This document shows positions 1-8,110 of a stretch of 64,000 nt of DNA, one piece after another. Position 1 is the stretch's first letter; every line of letters starts with the position of its first letter. The stretch is from an uncultured Pseudoteredinibacter sp. (GTDB lineage Bacteria > Pseudomonadota > Gammaproteobacteria > Pseudomonadales > Cellvibrionaceae), in assembly GCF_947500695.1 (NCBI RefSeq), contig NZ_CANMSS010000004.1, forward strand, positions 124,001 through 188,000, given 5' to 3'. A program made the position numbers and the translations under genes. The notes beneath the pieces were generated by a model, which saw only the letters and a list, made by a program, of their open reading frames with translations, searched no databases and was not told the origin of the DNA.

Positions 1-570
1 TTCTTTGGGGGCTAGGGTTAAAGGCTCCAAACCGGCAAGCTCAAGTGCGACCTTGGAAGAGATAACTTGGCCTTGATAGAGAGCTTCACCCTCACCAAGT
101 AATACACAGCTCATATGGGCAAGTGGCGCTAGGTCGCCGCTGGCGCCCACTGAGCCTTTTACTGGGATACATGGGTAAATTTCTTTATTGAGCAAGGTCG
201 CCAGCGCTTGAATCACTTCTAAACGAATACCAGAAAAGCCGCGTGCTAGGGAATTAATTTTTAATACCATTAACAAGCGTACTGTCGCTTCACTCATAAA
301 CTTGCCAATACCAGCGGCATGGGAAAGTACAATACTCTTTTGCAGAACTTCCAGCTCAGAGGCATCGATGCGAGTGTTGGCTAACAAACCAAAGCCGGTA
401 TTAATACCGTACACGACGCGATCTTCTTCGATCACCTTGGCAACAGTCGCAGCGGATTTATGAATAGCTTCAAAGCAGCTAGGATCCAACTCAATTTTAT
501 GAGGGGCCAGATCCAGTTGTTTTAATTGAGTCAAGTTCAACTGACCCGGAACAATGTTTAATACTTGCAT
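1..570 (-). CDS. hutH: Histidine ammonia-lyase, N-terminal part (runs off the window)
   Basis: First 190 residues only; the gene continues past the left edge. It deaminates L-histidine to urocanate, the first step of histidine use, in the cytosol. The reading shows the YGINTGFG motif around residues 54-61 and the [12 protein letters not shown] block around 139-150. Ala143-Ser144-Gly145 in that block is the tripeptide that cyclises to the MIO electrophile in this family. The ATG lies 11 bp after the hutU stop with an AAGGAA ribosome site, so it is translated as the last known gene of hutC-hutU-hutH. Confidence 0.95.
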   Translation of the reverse strand, partial: MQVLNIVPGQLNLTQLKQLDLAPHKIELDPSCFEAIHKSAATVAKVIEEDRVVYGINTGFGLLANTRIDASELEVLQKSIVLSHAAGIGKFMSEATVRLLMVLKINSLARGFSGIRLEVIQALATLLNKEIYPCIPVKGSVGASGDLAPLAHMSCVLLGEGEALYQGQVISSKVALELAGLEPLTLAPKE

Positions 571-581
571 GGCTATGTTCC

Positions 582-2258
582 TTATTGATCCAGCATTGGA
601 AGATTCAGGCCATTTTCTTTGGCGCAGTTAATCGCGATATCGTATCCCGCATCGGCATGACGCATAACGCCGGTAGCTGGGTCATTCCACAATACTCGCC
701 CTAAGCGTTGCTCGGCAGCGTCTGTTCCGTCCGCAACAATTACCACGCCTGCATGCTGACTAAAGCCCATGCCAACACCACCGCCATGATGTAAGCTCAC
801 CCAAGTAGCGCCACCGGCGGTACTTAGTAAAGCGTTCAACAAAGGCCAATCGGAAACGGCGTCAGAGCCATCTTTCATACTTTCGGTTTCACGGTTAGGT
901 GAAGCTACAGAGCCTGAATCCAAATGGTCGCGACCAATAACGACAGGTGCTTTAAGCTCACCACTTTTAACCATTTCGTTAAAAGCTTTGGCCAAGCGGG
1001 CGCGATCTTTTAAGCCAACCCAGCAGATACGGGCGGGTAATCCTTGAAACTCAATTCGCTCACGGGCCATATCTAACCAGTTGTGAAGATGGGTATCATC
1101 TGGAATGAGCTCTTTTACTTTGGCGTCGGTTTTATAGATATCTTCTGGGTCACCACTTAAGGCGGCCCAGCGGAAAGGTCCAATACCTTCACAGAAAAGT
1201 GGGCGGATGTACGCTGGAACAAAGCCTGGGAAATCAAAGGCATTTTCAACACCCACTTCCTTGGCCATTTGACGGATATTATTACCGTAATCCAAAGTGG
1301 CTGCGCCTCGCTCTTGCAATGCCAGCATGGCTTGCACCTGAACCGCCATAGATTCTTTCGCCGCTTGTACAACAGCCGCTTCATCTTTTAAACGCATTTC
1401 GGCGGCTTTTTCCATGCTCCAGTTTTGCGGCAAATAACCGTTAAGTGGATCGTGGGCACTGGTTTGATCAGTTACCACATCTGGGATGATATTGCGCTCA
1501 ACCAATTCGGGGAAGATATCGGCGGCATTACCCAGTAAACCGATAGAGATGGCTTTGCCTTCTTGTTTGGCTTCTTCAATCATCGCCAAGGCTTCATCTA
1601 GGTTTTGTGCCTTTTTATCCAAGTAGCGATTAGATAAACGAAAATCAATGCGGCTTTCATCGCATTCAACCGCGACCATTGAAAAGCCTGCCATGGTTGC
1701 CGCCAATGGCTGAGCGCCACCCATGCCACCAAGGCCACCGGTTAATACCCATTTGCCGCTGGCATCGCCATCGAAATGTTGACGGGCCACTGCGCCGAAG
1801 GTTTCATAAGTACCTTGAACAATGCCTTGGGAGCCAATGTAGATCCAAGAGCCGGCGGTCATTTGGCCGTACATCATCAGACCTTTTTTATCGAGCTCGT
1901 TAAAGTGTTCCCAGTTGCCCCAATGTGGTACTAGGTTTGAGTTGGCGATCAAAACACGTGGCGCATCGGCGTGAGTTTTGAATACACCAACAGGCTTACC
2001 ACTTTGAACCAGCAGAGACTCATCGTCTTCAAGATTGGTCAGTACTTCCACAATCTTGTCATAGCAGGCCCAGTCACGAGCAGCGCGGCCGATTCCGCCG
2101 TAGACCACTAAGTTGGCCGGGTGCTCAGCAACCTCAGGGTCAAGATTGTTCATCAGCATGCGCAGTGCAGCTTCAGTTAACCAGCTTTTGGCGGTTTTTT
2201 CTGTTCCGGTCGCGGCTTTGATCAGTCGCTTCGGATCGTGGCGAGTATCAGTCGTCAT
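582..2258 (-). CDS. hutU: Urocanate hydratase
   Basis: 558 residues, the normal size for urocanase. It uses tightly bound NAD+ to hydrate urocanate to imidazolonepropionate, the second step of the pathway. Visible signatures are the N-terminal [15 protein letters not shown] block, the glycine-rich [14 protein letters not shown] segment that contacts NAD, and a C-terminal [16 protein letters not shown] stretch carrying the conserved cysteine. It is 81 bp downstream of hutC and 11 bp upstream of hutH on the same strand. No separate operator was seen in the hutC-hutU gap, so it is probably read from the hutC promoter. Confidence 0.97.
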   Translation of the reverse strand: MTTDTRHDPKRLIKAATGTEKTAKSWLTEAALRMLMNNLDPEVAEHPANLVVYGGIGRAARDWACYDKIVEVLTNLEDDESLLVQSGKPVGVFKTHADAPRVLIANSNLVPHWGNWEHFNELDKKGLMMYGQMTAGSWIYIGSQGIVQGTYETFGAVARQHFDGDASGKWVLTGGLGGMGGAQPLAATMAGFSMVAVECDESRIDFRLSNRYLDKKAQNLDEALAMIEEAKQEGKAISIGLLGNAADIFPELVERNIIPDVVTDQTSAHDPLNGYLPQNWSMEKAAEMRLKDEAAVVQAAKESMAVQVQAMLALQERGAATLDYGNNIRQMAKEVGVENAFDFPGFVPAYIRPLFCEGIGPFRWAALSGDPEDIYKTDAKVKELIPDDTHLHNWLDMARERIEFQGLPARICWVGLKDRARLAKAFNEMVKSGELKAPVVIGRDHLDSGSVASPNRETESMKDGSDAVSDWPLLNALLSTAGGATWVSLHHGGGVGMGFSQHAGVVIVADGTDAAEQRLGRVLWNDPATGVMRHADAGYDIAINCAKENGLNLPMLDQ

Positions 2259-2339
2259 AAGTCACCTATTTATCACTGGGCTTGTGGCCCGCGTTACTGT
2301 GTTTTTTATGCGTTGTGTGTCAAACAAACAAGAGAAAAA

Positions 2340-3041
2340 TTATTGCTTTACGTGGCCGCCTAAACAGTAGCGGTCACCAGGGTGTATTAAAGTTGCCAAG
2401 CTCACCACGCCTTTAGCCGACCAGGTACGACGACTAATCTGTAGGCAAGGGGACATACGATCGATGTCTAAAGCACTGGCAATTTTTTCTTCTACCAGTA
2501 CAGCCTCAATCTTGTGGCTGGCTTCAGTTAACGGGGCCACTTGGCTTAGGTACGCATTGGGCGTGCTCTGGCTAAAGTCTTGCTGCAAGTATTCTGGTGC
2601 CATAGCAGGGTTAACCAAACGATCCTCCCATTGCAGTGGAAGGTCATCTTCATAATGCACGATCAAACTATGGAAGAGCTCGGTTCCTGGCTTGATATTT
2701 AATAGCCAAGCCTGCTGCTCATCGGCAGGGCAGCTTTCCATGTGTAAAATTTCGGCACGGTAGCGGTGGCCACGCTGCTGGACTTCGTCGGCGATATTGC
2801 GCACTTCCATCATCGATGCGACTGGCCGTTGTTCCGCAACAAAGCTCCCTAGGCCAGGTGTTCTAATGAGCAGACCATCGTCTGTTAAGGCTTGCAGGGC
2901 GCGGCGAGCAGTCATGCGGCTAACATCAAATTGCTCACATAATTGATTTTCAGAGGGCACCCGATCGCCAGGGCGCAAGTCGCCTTGGTTAATTTGGCTT
3001 TCAATATGTGCCTTTATGGTTTCGAAGCGTGGTGTCGCCAT
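2340..3041 (-). CDS. hutC: Histidine-utilisation repressor, GntR/HutC family
   Basis: 233 residues. The N-terminal winged helix (about residues 5-70) has the GntR signature PGDRVPSENQLCEQFDVSRMTARRAL. The rest is a UTRA-type effector domain, which in HutC binds urocanate. Family knowledge: HutC represses the hut genes until urocanate accumulates. A perfect 14-bp palindrome matching the known HutC site lies 73 bp upstream, between this gene and hutI, so it should repress both divergent units and itself. Confidence 0.95.
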   Translation of the reverse strand: MATPRFETIKAHIESQINQGDLRPGDRVPSENQLCEQFDVSRMTARRALQALTDDGLLIRTPGLGSFVAEQRPVASMMEVRNIADEVQQRGHRYRAEILHMESCPADEQQAWLLNIKPGTELFHSLIVHYEDDLPLQWEDRLVNPAMAPEYLQQDFSQSTPNAYLSQVAPLTEASHKIEAVLVEEKIASALDIDRMSPCLQISRRTWSAKGVVSLATLIHPGDRYCLGGHVKQ

Positions 3042-3113
3042 TTATTCCCTGCCTGGTTTGTTCCATTGCTTAGGGTTTTCCCTGCCGGCTAGGAACAATT
3101 AAGGTTGTCTATG

Positions 3114-3127
3114 GTTGTATATACAAC
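3114..3127. promoter_or_regulatory. HutC operator, perfect 14-bp palindrome
   Basis: GTTGTATATACAAC is fully self-complementary and sits between the divergent hutC and hutI genes. It matches the TGTATATACA core known for HutC repressors of enteric bacteria and pseudomonads. No second copy was found near hutU or hutH, so this single site probably controls both directions. Confidence 0.88.
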
Positions 3128-3216
3128 TAGAATGCCATTAACTTGTCAATCTTGGCAAGCGATAATGTCGATAAAAGCAGTGGCCCAAACGGCCAATAAG
3201 CACAAAAGGCCTGAAA

Positions 3217-4419
3217 ATGCTGGATCAGCTGATAGAAAACGTTCATCTCATAACTTTGGACCCAGAGCAGCCAGCTGCTTATGGCTTGCTGGAAAACGCC
3301 TGGTTGGCCATTGATCAGGGCAAAATCCATAGCCTGGGGCAGGGTGCTGCGCCAGAGGCCGAACTAACGGTTGATGGGCAAGGACAGTTTATTAGCCCAG
3401 CATTGATTGACTGCCATAATCATCTTATCTGGGGTGGCAATAGGGCACAGGAATTTGAATGGCGCCTACAAGGGCGCAGTTACCAGGAGATAGCTAAAGC
3501 GGGCGGAGGTATTGCCAGTACTGTAGCCGCAACGCGAGCGGCAACGGATGAAGAGCTCTACCAAGGCGCAGCGCAGCGTTTGCAGGCTTTGCTGGACGAA
3601 GGTGTCACAACGGTCGAGGTTAAATCGGGATACGGGCTAAGTTTAGAGCAAGAGCTGCGAATGTTGCGCATTGCCAAGCAGCTATCGACCGAGTTTTCTG
3701 TTCATATCAGCACGACCTTATTAGCAGCCCATGCTCTGCCGCCGGAATTTAAAGACAATGCCGATGCTTATATAGATCTTGTTTGCCGCGAGATTATTCC
3801 GGCAGCCGCAGTCGAGAAGCTCGCGGATGCTGTCGATGTGTTTTGCGAGGGTGTTGGCTTTACTCCTGATCAATGTCGTCGAGTTTTTGAAGCCGCCAAG
3901 GCCCATAGTTTGGCGATCAAAGGCCATGTAGAGCAATTAAGTGATCTTGGCGGAGCTAAGTTGGTGGCTGAATTTGACGGCTGGTCAGTGGATCATATTG
4001 AGTATTTGCAAGCGGGCGATGTCGCGCACTTAAAAGAATCAGATACGGTGGCCGTATTGCTGCCGGGTGCTTTCTATTCTTTAAAAGAAACGCAGCTACC
4101 ACCTATTGCCGCCATACGCGAAGCCAATGTGGCTATGGCGGTTGCGACAGATTTAAACCCGGGTACTTCTCCTTTGGCCTCGCTGCGCCTAGCGATGAAT
4201 CAAGCCTGTGTGTTATTTGGCTTGACGCCGGAAGAGAGCCTGCGTGGCGTCACCCAGCATGCCGCCCAAGCTTTGGGCTTGTCGTCTCAAAAGGGAATGC
4301 TAAAAGTGGGACTCGATGCCGATCTACTTATGTGGAATATAGGGCATCCCAGTGAGCTGAGTTATGGTTTTAATTTAGTTAAACCTGCGGCCATTATTCG
4401 TGAAGGTAATTGGTTGTAA
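3217..4419 (+). CDS. hutI: Imidazolonepropionase
   Basis: 400 residues, the usual length. An amidohydrolase that opens 4-imidazolone-5-propionate to N-formimidoyl-L-glutamate, third step of histidine breakdown. Metal-binding and active-site blocks are visible: DCHNHLIWGGNRAQEF (HxH after strand 1), AAHALPPEF, the histidine in IKGHVEQ, and the TDLNPGTSPL loop near the C terminus. First gene of a rightward pair with hutG; the ribosome site before the ATG is weak. The HutC operator is about 90 bp upstream. Confidence 0.96.
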   Translation: MLDQLIENVHLITLDPEQPAAYGLLENAWLAIDQGKIHSLGQGAAPEAELTVDGQGQFISPALIDCHNHLIWGGNRAQEFEWRLQGRSYQEIAKAGGGIASTVAATRAATDEELYQGAAQRLQALLDEGVTTVEVKSGYGLSLEQELRMLRIAKQLSTEFSVHISTTLLAAHALPPEFKDNADAYIDLVCREIIPAAAVEKLADAVDVFCEGVGFTPDQCRRVFEAAKAHSLAIKGHVEQLSDLGGAKLVAEFDGWSVDHIEYLQAGDVAHLKESDTVAVLLPGAFYSLKETQLPPIAAIREANVAMAVATDLNPGTSPLASLRLAMNQACVLFGLTPEESLRGVTQHAAQALGLSSQKGMLKVGLDADLLMWNIGHPSELSYGFNLVKPAAIIREGNWL

Positions 4420-4436
4420 GCATTTTTGGCATTAGG

Positions 4437-4481
4437 CTTTTAGCTAATGGCTTTTAAACGCTAGCCTTTTAGCTAATGGCT
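4437..4481. repeat. Direct repeat of 16 bp in the hutI-hutG gap
   Basis: CTTTTAGCTAATGGCT occurs at 4437-4452 and 4466-4481, 13 bp apart. It fills much of the 108-bp space between the two genes. No function can be assigned; it may come from local duplication. Confidence 0.7.
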
Positions 4482-4527
4482 CTTGCAGCCTTAAGCTCTT
4501 AAAATACTGATAAATAATAACTGAGGT

Positions 4528-5526
4528 ATGCTGATGTACAGCCCATTTGATGCGAAATTATGGCAGGGCCGGGTGGATGACGAGGAAGATCGCCCTGCGC
4601 CACGTTGGCACCAAATTGTTAAGGATTTTGATCAGGCTGCCGGTAATTTGGAGCAAGCTCCGGTTTTGCTGGGCTTTGCCTGTGACGAAGGGGTGCGCCG
4701 CAATAAGGGACGTGATGGTGCTGCAGAAGGCCCAGCGGCCTTGCGCCAAGCTTTGGCCGGTTTAAGCTGGCAGCCGATAACTTACTTAGGTGCAGAGCTG
4801 AAAGAAAGCTTATTTGATGCCGGTACTGTGACCTGTGTTGGCCCAGATATGGAAGCGGCTCAACTTGAGTATGCCCATAAAGTCGCGAAGATTATTCAAT
4901 CGGATGGTTTAGCGATTGGCTTGGGTGGTGGTCATGAAATTGCCTGGGCGAGTTATAGCGGTTTAGAAGCTGCGTTACGTCAGCAAGAAAAAGATGTAGC
5001 GCAATTGGCGGTGCTCAATATCGATGCGCATTTGGATCTCAGAAAGCCTGCTGAGCATGGTTCTTCCGGAACGCCTTTTCGACAGATTGCTGAGCATCGT
5101 GAGCAGCATGATTGGCCTTTTCACTATGCATGTTTTGGTGTTAATCCTAGTGCAAATACGCGTGCTTTATTTGATTTCGCCGCTGATAAAGAGGTTTATT
5201 GGCGCGCCGATGTTGATTGTACAGAGTTAGATCTTCCTGCGATGGATTTGGCACTGCGTGATTTTCTTTCCGATAAATCCGGCCTTTACTTGACCATTTG
5301 TTTGGATGCAATTTCAGCGCCTTTCGCCCCGGGTGTTAGTGCGCCATCGGCCCTGGGCCTATCACCAAATGTCGTGCTTCGTTTAATTCACCAGCTGCGC
5401 CAAATTTGCGATGAACTAAATGTGCCTTTGCTGCTGGTCGATGTCGCTGAGATGAACCCTAAATATGATATTGATGGCCGTACCGCAAAGCTGGCGGCAC
5501 GTCTTATTCAGGCTTGTGTAGAATAG
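4528..5526 (+). CDS. hutG: Formimidoylglutamase, arginase family
   Basis: 332 residues. Splits N-formimidoyl-L-glutamate into glutamate and formamide, the direct last step of the pathway. Manganese-ligand motifs of the ureohydrolase fold are present: LGGGHEIAWA, NIDAHLDLR and the CLDAISAPFAPGVSAPSALG block. The start ATG follows TGAGGT; a second ATG two codons later is also possible. It follows hutI by 108 bp and should be co-transcribed with it. With hutH, hutU and hutI this completes the four-enzyme route. Confidence 0.93.
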   Translation: MLMYSPFDAKLWQGRVDDEEDRPAPRWHQIVKDFDQAAGNLEQAPVLLGFACDEGVRRNKGRDGAAEGPAALRQALAGLSWQPITYLGAELKESLFDAGTVTCVGPDMEAAQLEYAHKVAKIIQSDGLAIGLGGGHEIAWASYSGLEAALRQQEKDVAQLAVLNIDAHLDLRKPAEHGSSGTPFRQIAEHREQHDWPFHYACFGVNPSANTRALFDFAADKEVYWRADVDCTELDLPAMDLALRDFLSDKSGLYLTICLDAISAPFAPGVSAPSALGLSPNVVLRLIHQLRQICDELNVPLLLVDVAEMNPKYDIDGRTAKLAARLIQACVE

Positions 5527-5548
5527 AGGCTAGCGCAAGCTAAACTTG

Positions 5549-5570
5549 GTGGGGCGAAAGCCCCTCTAAT
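5549..5570 (+). terminator. Stem-loop after hutG
   Basis: GGGGC-GAAA-GCCCC is a very stable GNRA-type hairpin 23 bp after the hutG stop, but the downstream T tract is poor (TCTAATGG). Probable end of the hutIG transcript. Confidence 0.5.
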
Positions 5571-5606
5571 GGTACCTTTTAAAGTTATCTCTTAATTCCG
5601 CCCCCA

Positions 5607-5822
5607 TCACTCTTCATCATTATCAGGCTCATCGTCGTCCTGGTCTTCGTCATCGTCATCACCGTCTGGAATCGCAGCATCGACAACGGCGACGGTTCCT
5701 TTTACAGCAACTTTGCCAACGCCGATGACCGTAGATGCGGCCGCATCGGCAATGGCGACGACGGTACAGCCTTGCAAATTTAAAAGAACAAAAATAGAGA
5801 GTGCTAAGAGAAGTGTTTTCAT
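5607..5822 (-). CDS. Small lipoprotein with acidic C-terminal tail
   Basis: 71 residues from the chosen start. An in-frame start 16 codons earlier would put non-signal sequence in front. The N terminus MKTLLLALSIFVLLNLQGC is a lipoprotein signal with lipobox LQGC, so the mature protein should be lipidated. The middle is alanine/valine-rich and amphipathic. The last 19 residues are almost all Asp/Glu, which could bind cations. Similar tiny lipoproteins with acidic tails occur in other gammaproteobacteria; their role is unknown to me. Confidence 0.75.
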   Translation of the reverse strand: MKTLLLALSIFVLLNLQGCTVVAIADAAASTVIGVGKVAVKGTVAVVDAAIPDGDDDDEDQDDDEPDNDEE

Positions 5823-6109
5823 AGAGTTGACCTTAATAGTTGATCCTCTAGGTATAGTTAAGCAGTACAAGAATTAAAAACTATTGGCAGGTGCTGATTA
5901 TAACTCAATGCGCTCTCATGCCTTACTTAAAGTGCATGACTATCAGTCTGCGGTGTGAATTGAACATTAGATCAGAACTTTTGGCTGCTTTAAAGATAAA
6001 CAGTATGGTTAATACTAAGCGCAGTCAGTAGTAATTCTCTACTGGCGTGAATGTAAGAACATAAATGTTCTTATTTAGCAGTAAATTTCTAAATGAATAG
6101 GTGTTGAAA
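5823..6109. other. Regulatory-looking intergenic region before the peptide genes
   Basis: 287 bp without a convincing gene; a 31-codon ATG reading at 5937 has no ribosome site. It is AT-rich and holds two inverted repeats: CAGTAG/CTACTG at 6026-6044 and TAAGAACAT/ATGTTCTTA at 6054-6073. Both lie just upstream of the first peptide gene. Confidence 0.5.
6054..6073. promoter_or_regulatory. Inverted repeat upstream of the peptide genes
   Basis: Perfect 9-bp arms TAAGAACAT and ATGTTCTTA separated by AA, centred about 45 bp before the ATG of the first short peptide. The size and symmetry suit a dimeric repressor or activator site, or a 5' UTR hairpin. Which protein binds is unknown. Confidence 0.5.
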
Positions 6110-6262
6110 ATGCGAAAATTAGAAAAATTTGAGTTGTCTGAGCCGTCAGGTGGTGTACTCCCGTTGCTTATAGGTGCGGCTATTCTAGTCATGGTCAAAG
6201 GTTGCAAGGATGAGCACAATGCTGACGCTAAGGTAGATAAAGCCAAGAATCTAGAAGGTTAA
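6110..6262 (+). CDS. Short peptide with a double-glycine-type leader
   Basis: 50 residues, start ATG preceded by AGGTG. The N terminus MRKLEKFELSEPSGG has the form of the leaders cut after Gly-Gly by C39-peptidase ABC exporters, with the usual L and EL positions. The remainder starts with a 14-residue hydrophobic stretch (VLPLLIGAAILVMV), then KGCKDE and a charged tail rich in Lys, Asp and Ala. The single cysteine follows the hydrophobic part. It is the first of three short genes ending in one terminator. Product class (bacteriocin-like or other secreted peptide) is inferred; no match is recalled. Confidence 0.6.
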   Translation: MRKLEKFELSEPSGGVLPLLIGAAILVMVKGCKDEHNADAKVDKAKNLEG

Positions 6263-6290
6263 AATATAACATTACAATAGGTACAAGAGA

Positions 6291-6479
6291 ATGAAAGAAA
6301 TACAGAATTTCAATCAACTTAGCTTAGTTCAAGGTGGCTCTAAAGGAGGTGCATCAATCTCTGATGAAACCGAAGAAACGATAGCTGGTGGGTTTATCGA
6401 CTCAGTAGTTGGAGGGCTGGAAGCAATTGGTGCTGCTTTTCATGACTGGGGGCTTTGTCCCTGGGGTGAAGGCCATTAA
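6291..6479 (+). CDS. Short peptide, Gly-Gly leader and HDxGxCPWxEGH tail
   Basis: 62 residues; ATG follows an AAGAGA site and lies 28 bp after the previous stop. The leader MKEIQNFNQLSLVQGG again ends in Gly-Gly. The presumed mature part is rich in Gly, Ala and acidic residues, contains further GG pairs, and ends with HDWGLCPWGEGH. That tail recurs, with spacing kept, at the end of the next gene. The tail offers His, Cys, Glu and His side chains, so metal binding is conceivable. No exporter or modifying enzyme gene is adjacent. I do not recognise the family. Confidence 0.65.
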   Translation: MKEIQNFNQLSLVQGGSKGGASISDETEETIAGGFIDSVVGGLEAIGAAFHDWGLCPWGEGH

Positions 6480-6641
6480 GTGTCTACTATTAAAAGAATG
6501 GTTAGCAAGAAAAACATTCAAACATTTATTGTGATTGTTTTTTTGCTTGCTACTTCTTCAGTATGGGTGCCCGCGCTGGAAGATCTAGGGGGGATCATCC
6601 ATGATTTAGGCTTTTGTCCTTGGCATGAAGGGCATTCATAG
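6480..6641 (+). CDS. Short signal-peptide-bearing peptide, HDxGxCPWxEGH tail
   Basis: 53 residues from GTG, which directly follows the previous TAA and is well spaced from GGTGAAGG. An ATG at 6498 would give 47 residues. Two lysines are followed by a hydrophobic stretch (FIVIVFLLATSSVWV) and PALEDL, resembling a Sec signal or a membrane anchor rather than a Gly-Gly leader. The C terminus reads HDLGFCPWHEGHS. It aligns with the end of the preceding peptide over about 20 residues (LExLGxxxHDxGxCPWxEGH). The two look like paralogues with different export signals, or a peptide and its membrane partner. Confidence 0.62.
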   Translation: MSTIKRMVSKKNIQTFIVIVFLLATSSVWVPALEDLGGIIHDLGFCPWHEGHS

Positions 6642-6671
6642 TGCTCAACAGTGGTGCTCTTTTAGCCGATA

Positions 6672-6697
6672 GAGGGGCGAATTTGCCCCTCATTTTT
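6672..6697 (+). terminator. Rho-independent terminator of the short-peptide operon
   Basis: GAGGGGC and GCCCCTC pair around a 6-nt loop and are followed by ATTTTTA. It lies 31 bp after the last peptide stop, supporting real transcription of these small genes. Confidence 0.85.
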
Positions 6698-6704
6698 ACC
6701 TTAG

Positions 6705-7988
6705 TTAAAAGCGAATGATTTTATGAAGAAACACACCGCTAATACTGGCGGCAACACATAAGAAAAACAAAGGCCAAATATTCACCTGGAAGTTACTGTC
6801 AGCCATGATTTGCCCTACTAAAAAGGTACCCAAGCCGCCACCTAAGATCATCGCAGTGCCGTTAAAAACACCGGAGCCCTGAGCGACCAAGTGTTGGGGG
6901 AATAGGCGTTGAACGACTGGGTGTTCACAGGCCGTAAAGGCCGTAATGCAGCATACACCTAGGGTGAATCCCAGCATGGTGACCATGAGTGATTCTTGGT
7001 TAAAGGATAGAAATAAAGTTAAACCACCCAAGAAAAAGCAGATGGCTGCGTTTAAAGCCCGGCGACTGGTCTTATCGCCGATCCAAGTGAAAGCAAACAA
7101 GGCCAAAAGAGAAAAGGCGTAGGGCACGGCATTGAGATAGGCAAGGTCAGAGTATTCTACGTCGTCTCGGCTGGATAAATAACTGGGCATCCAGTTGCTG
7201 ATACCTACCGCTAGCATATTATTAAATATTCCCATGCACTGAGCGGCAATATATGCTGGGCTGCGAATCACTTGCCATAAGGCATAGCGTTGCGGTTGGC
7301 TGCTGTTATCAAAATCGCTGTGATCATCTTGTTTTGGCGGATGGTCTTTAACAAAGAGATATACCAAAGGAAGGCTCAACAGTAAGCCAGCGATGGCCAA
7401 TAAATGAAAGCCACTGCGCCAGCCAAAATGATGCATCACCGGCACCAATAATAATGGCCCAGTTAAGATAGCCATAAATAAGCCTGCCATCCAAATACCG
7501 GTAGCGCGACTGCGCTCGTTGTCAGTAAACCAGTTTTTGGTGAGCTGGTTCATCATCGGAACGTGTGTACCTTCGGAGATACCCAGCAAGATTCGGCTGG
7601 CAATAAAAACCAATAATAAATGACTGAAAACAGCGCCAAGGGAAGTAAAAACAGACCAAAGTACAATGATAATAAGAAGGCTTTTTCTTGGCCCTAGCCG
7701 CGCTGCAAATGGCGTTAAAAATAAATTGGCCAGGCCATAAGCCATATAAAAGCAGCTCATCAATAAGCCGCCATAATACTGTTTATCGCTGAGGCTCCAC
7801 TGCATTTCTTCTGCGATCAGTGGCAGAGCTAAGCTGATATTCATGCGGTCGAGATAACCAATATACATGGTTACCATCAAAACCAGGGGAATTTTCCAGC
7901 GGCCTGAGTGCTGAATGGCTGGGGTGATATTTCCAGCCGGTATTTTTAGATCGGCATTTTCCGTAGCAGTTGATTGCGGGGCTGACAT
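6705..7988 (-). CDS. MFS transporter, anion:cation symporter type
   Basis: 427 residues with about 12 hydrophobic segments. The first-helix motif GYLDRMNISLALPLIAEEM and the GLANLFLTPFAARLGPRKSL loop are typical of the ACS family, which includes glucarate, phthalate and hexuronate carriers. The substrate cannot be read from sequence. It follows the PLP decarboxylase on the same strand by 122 bp and may carry that enzyme's substrate or product. Confidence 0.85.
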   Translation of the reverse strand: MSAPQSTATENADLKIPAGNITPAIQHSGRWKIPLVLMVTMYIGYLDRMNISLALPLIAEEMQWSLSDKQYYGGLLMSCFYMAYGLANLFLTPFAARLGPRKSLLIIIVLWSVFTSLGAVFSHLLLVFIASRILLGISEGTHVPMMNQLTKNWFTDNERSRATGIWMAGLFMAILTGPLLLVPVMHHFGWRSGFHLLAIAGLLLSLPLVYLFVKDHPPKQDDHSDFDNSSQPQRYALWQVIRSPAYIAAQCMGIFNNMLAVGISNWMPSYLSSRDDVEYSDLAYLNAVPYAFSLLALFAFTWIGDKTSRRALNAAICFFLGGLTLFLSFNQESLMVTMLGFTLGVCCITAFTACEHPVVQRLFPQHLVAQGSGVFNGTAMILGGGLGTFLVGQIMADSNFQVNIWPLFFLCVAASISGVFLHKIIRF

Positions 7989-8110
7989 AGGGCGACTACT
8001 CGCTCAGCGTTCTATTATTTGTTGTTATGAACCTGCTCACCTTAATCCAAGCTTAAGACGAGCGAAGCCCCAAATTCAACTGTGCAATTTAGCGGGTATT
8101 GTTCTAAAAG

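Noticed and set aside
2113..2370. Rightward 85-codon reading overlapping hutU and hutC
   Set aside because: Antisense shadow of hutU and the short hutC-hutU gap.
5937..6032. 31-codon ATG reading upstream of the short peptides
   Set aside because: No ribosome site and no leader or tail motif like the three accepted peptides.
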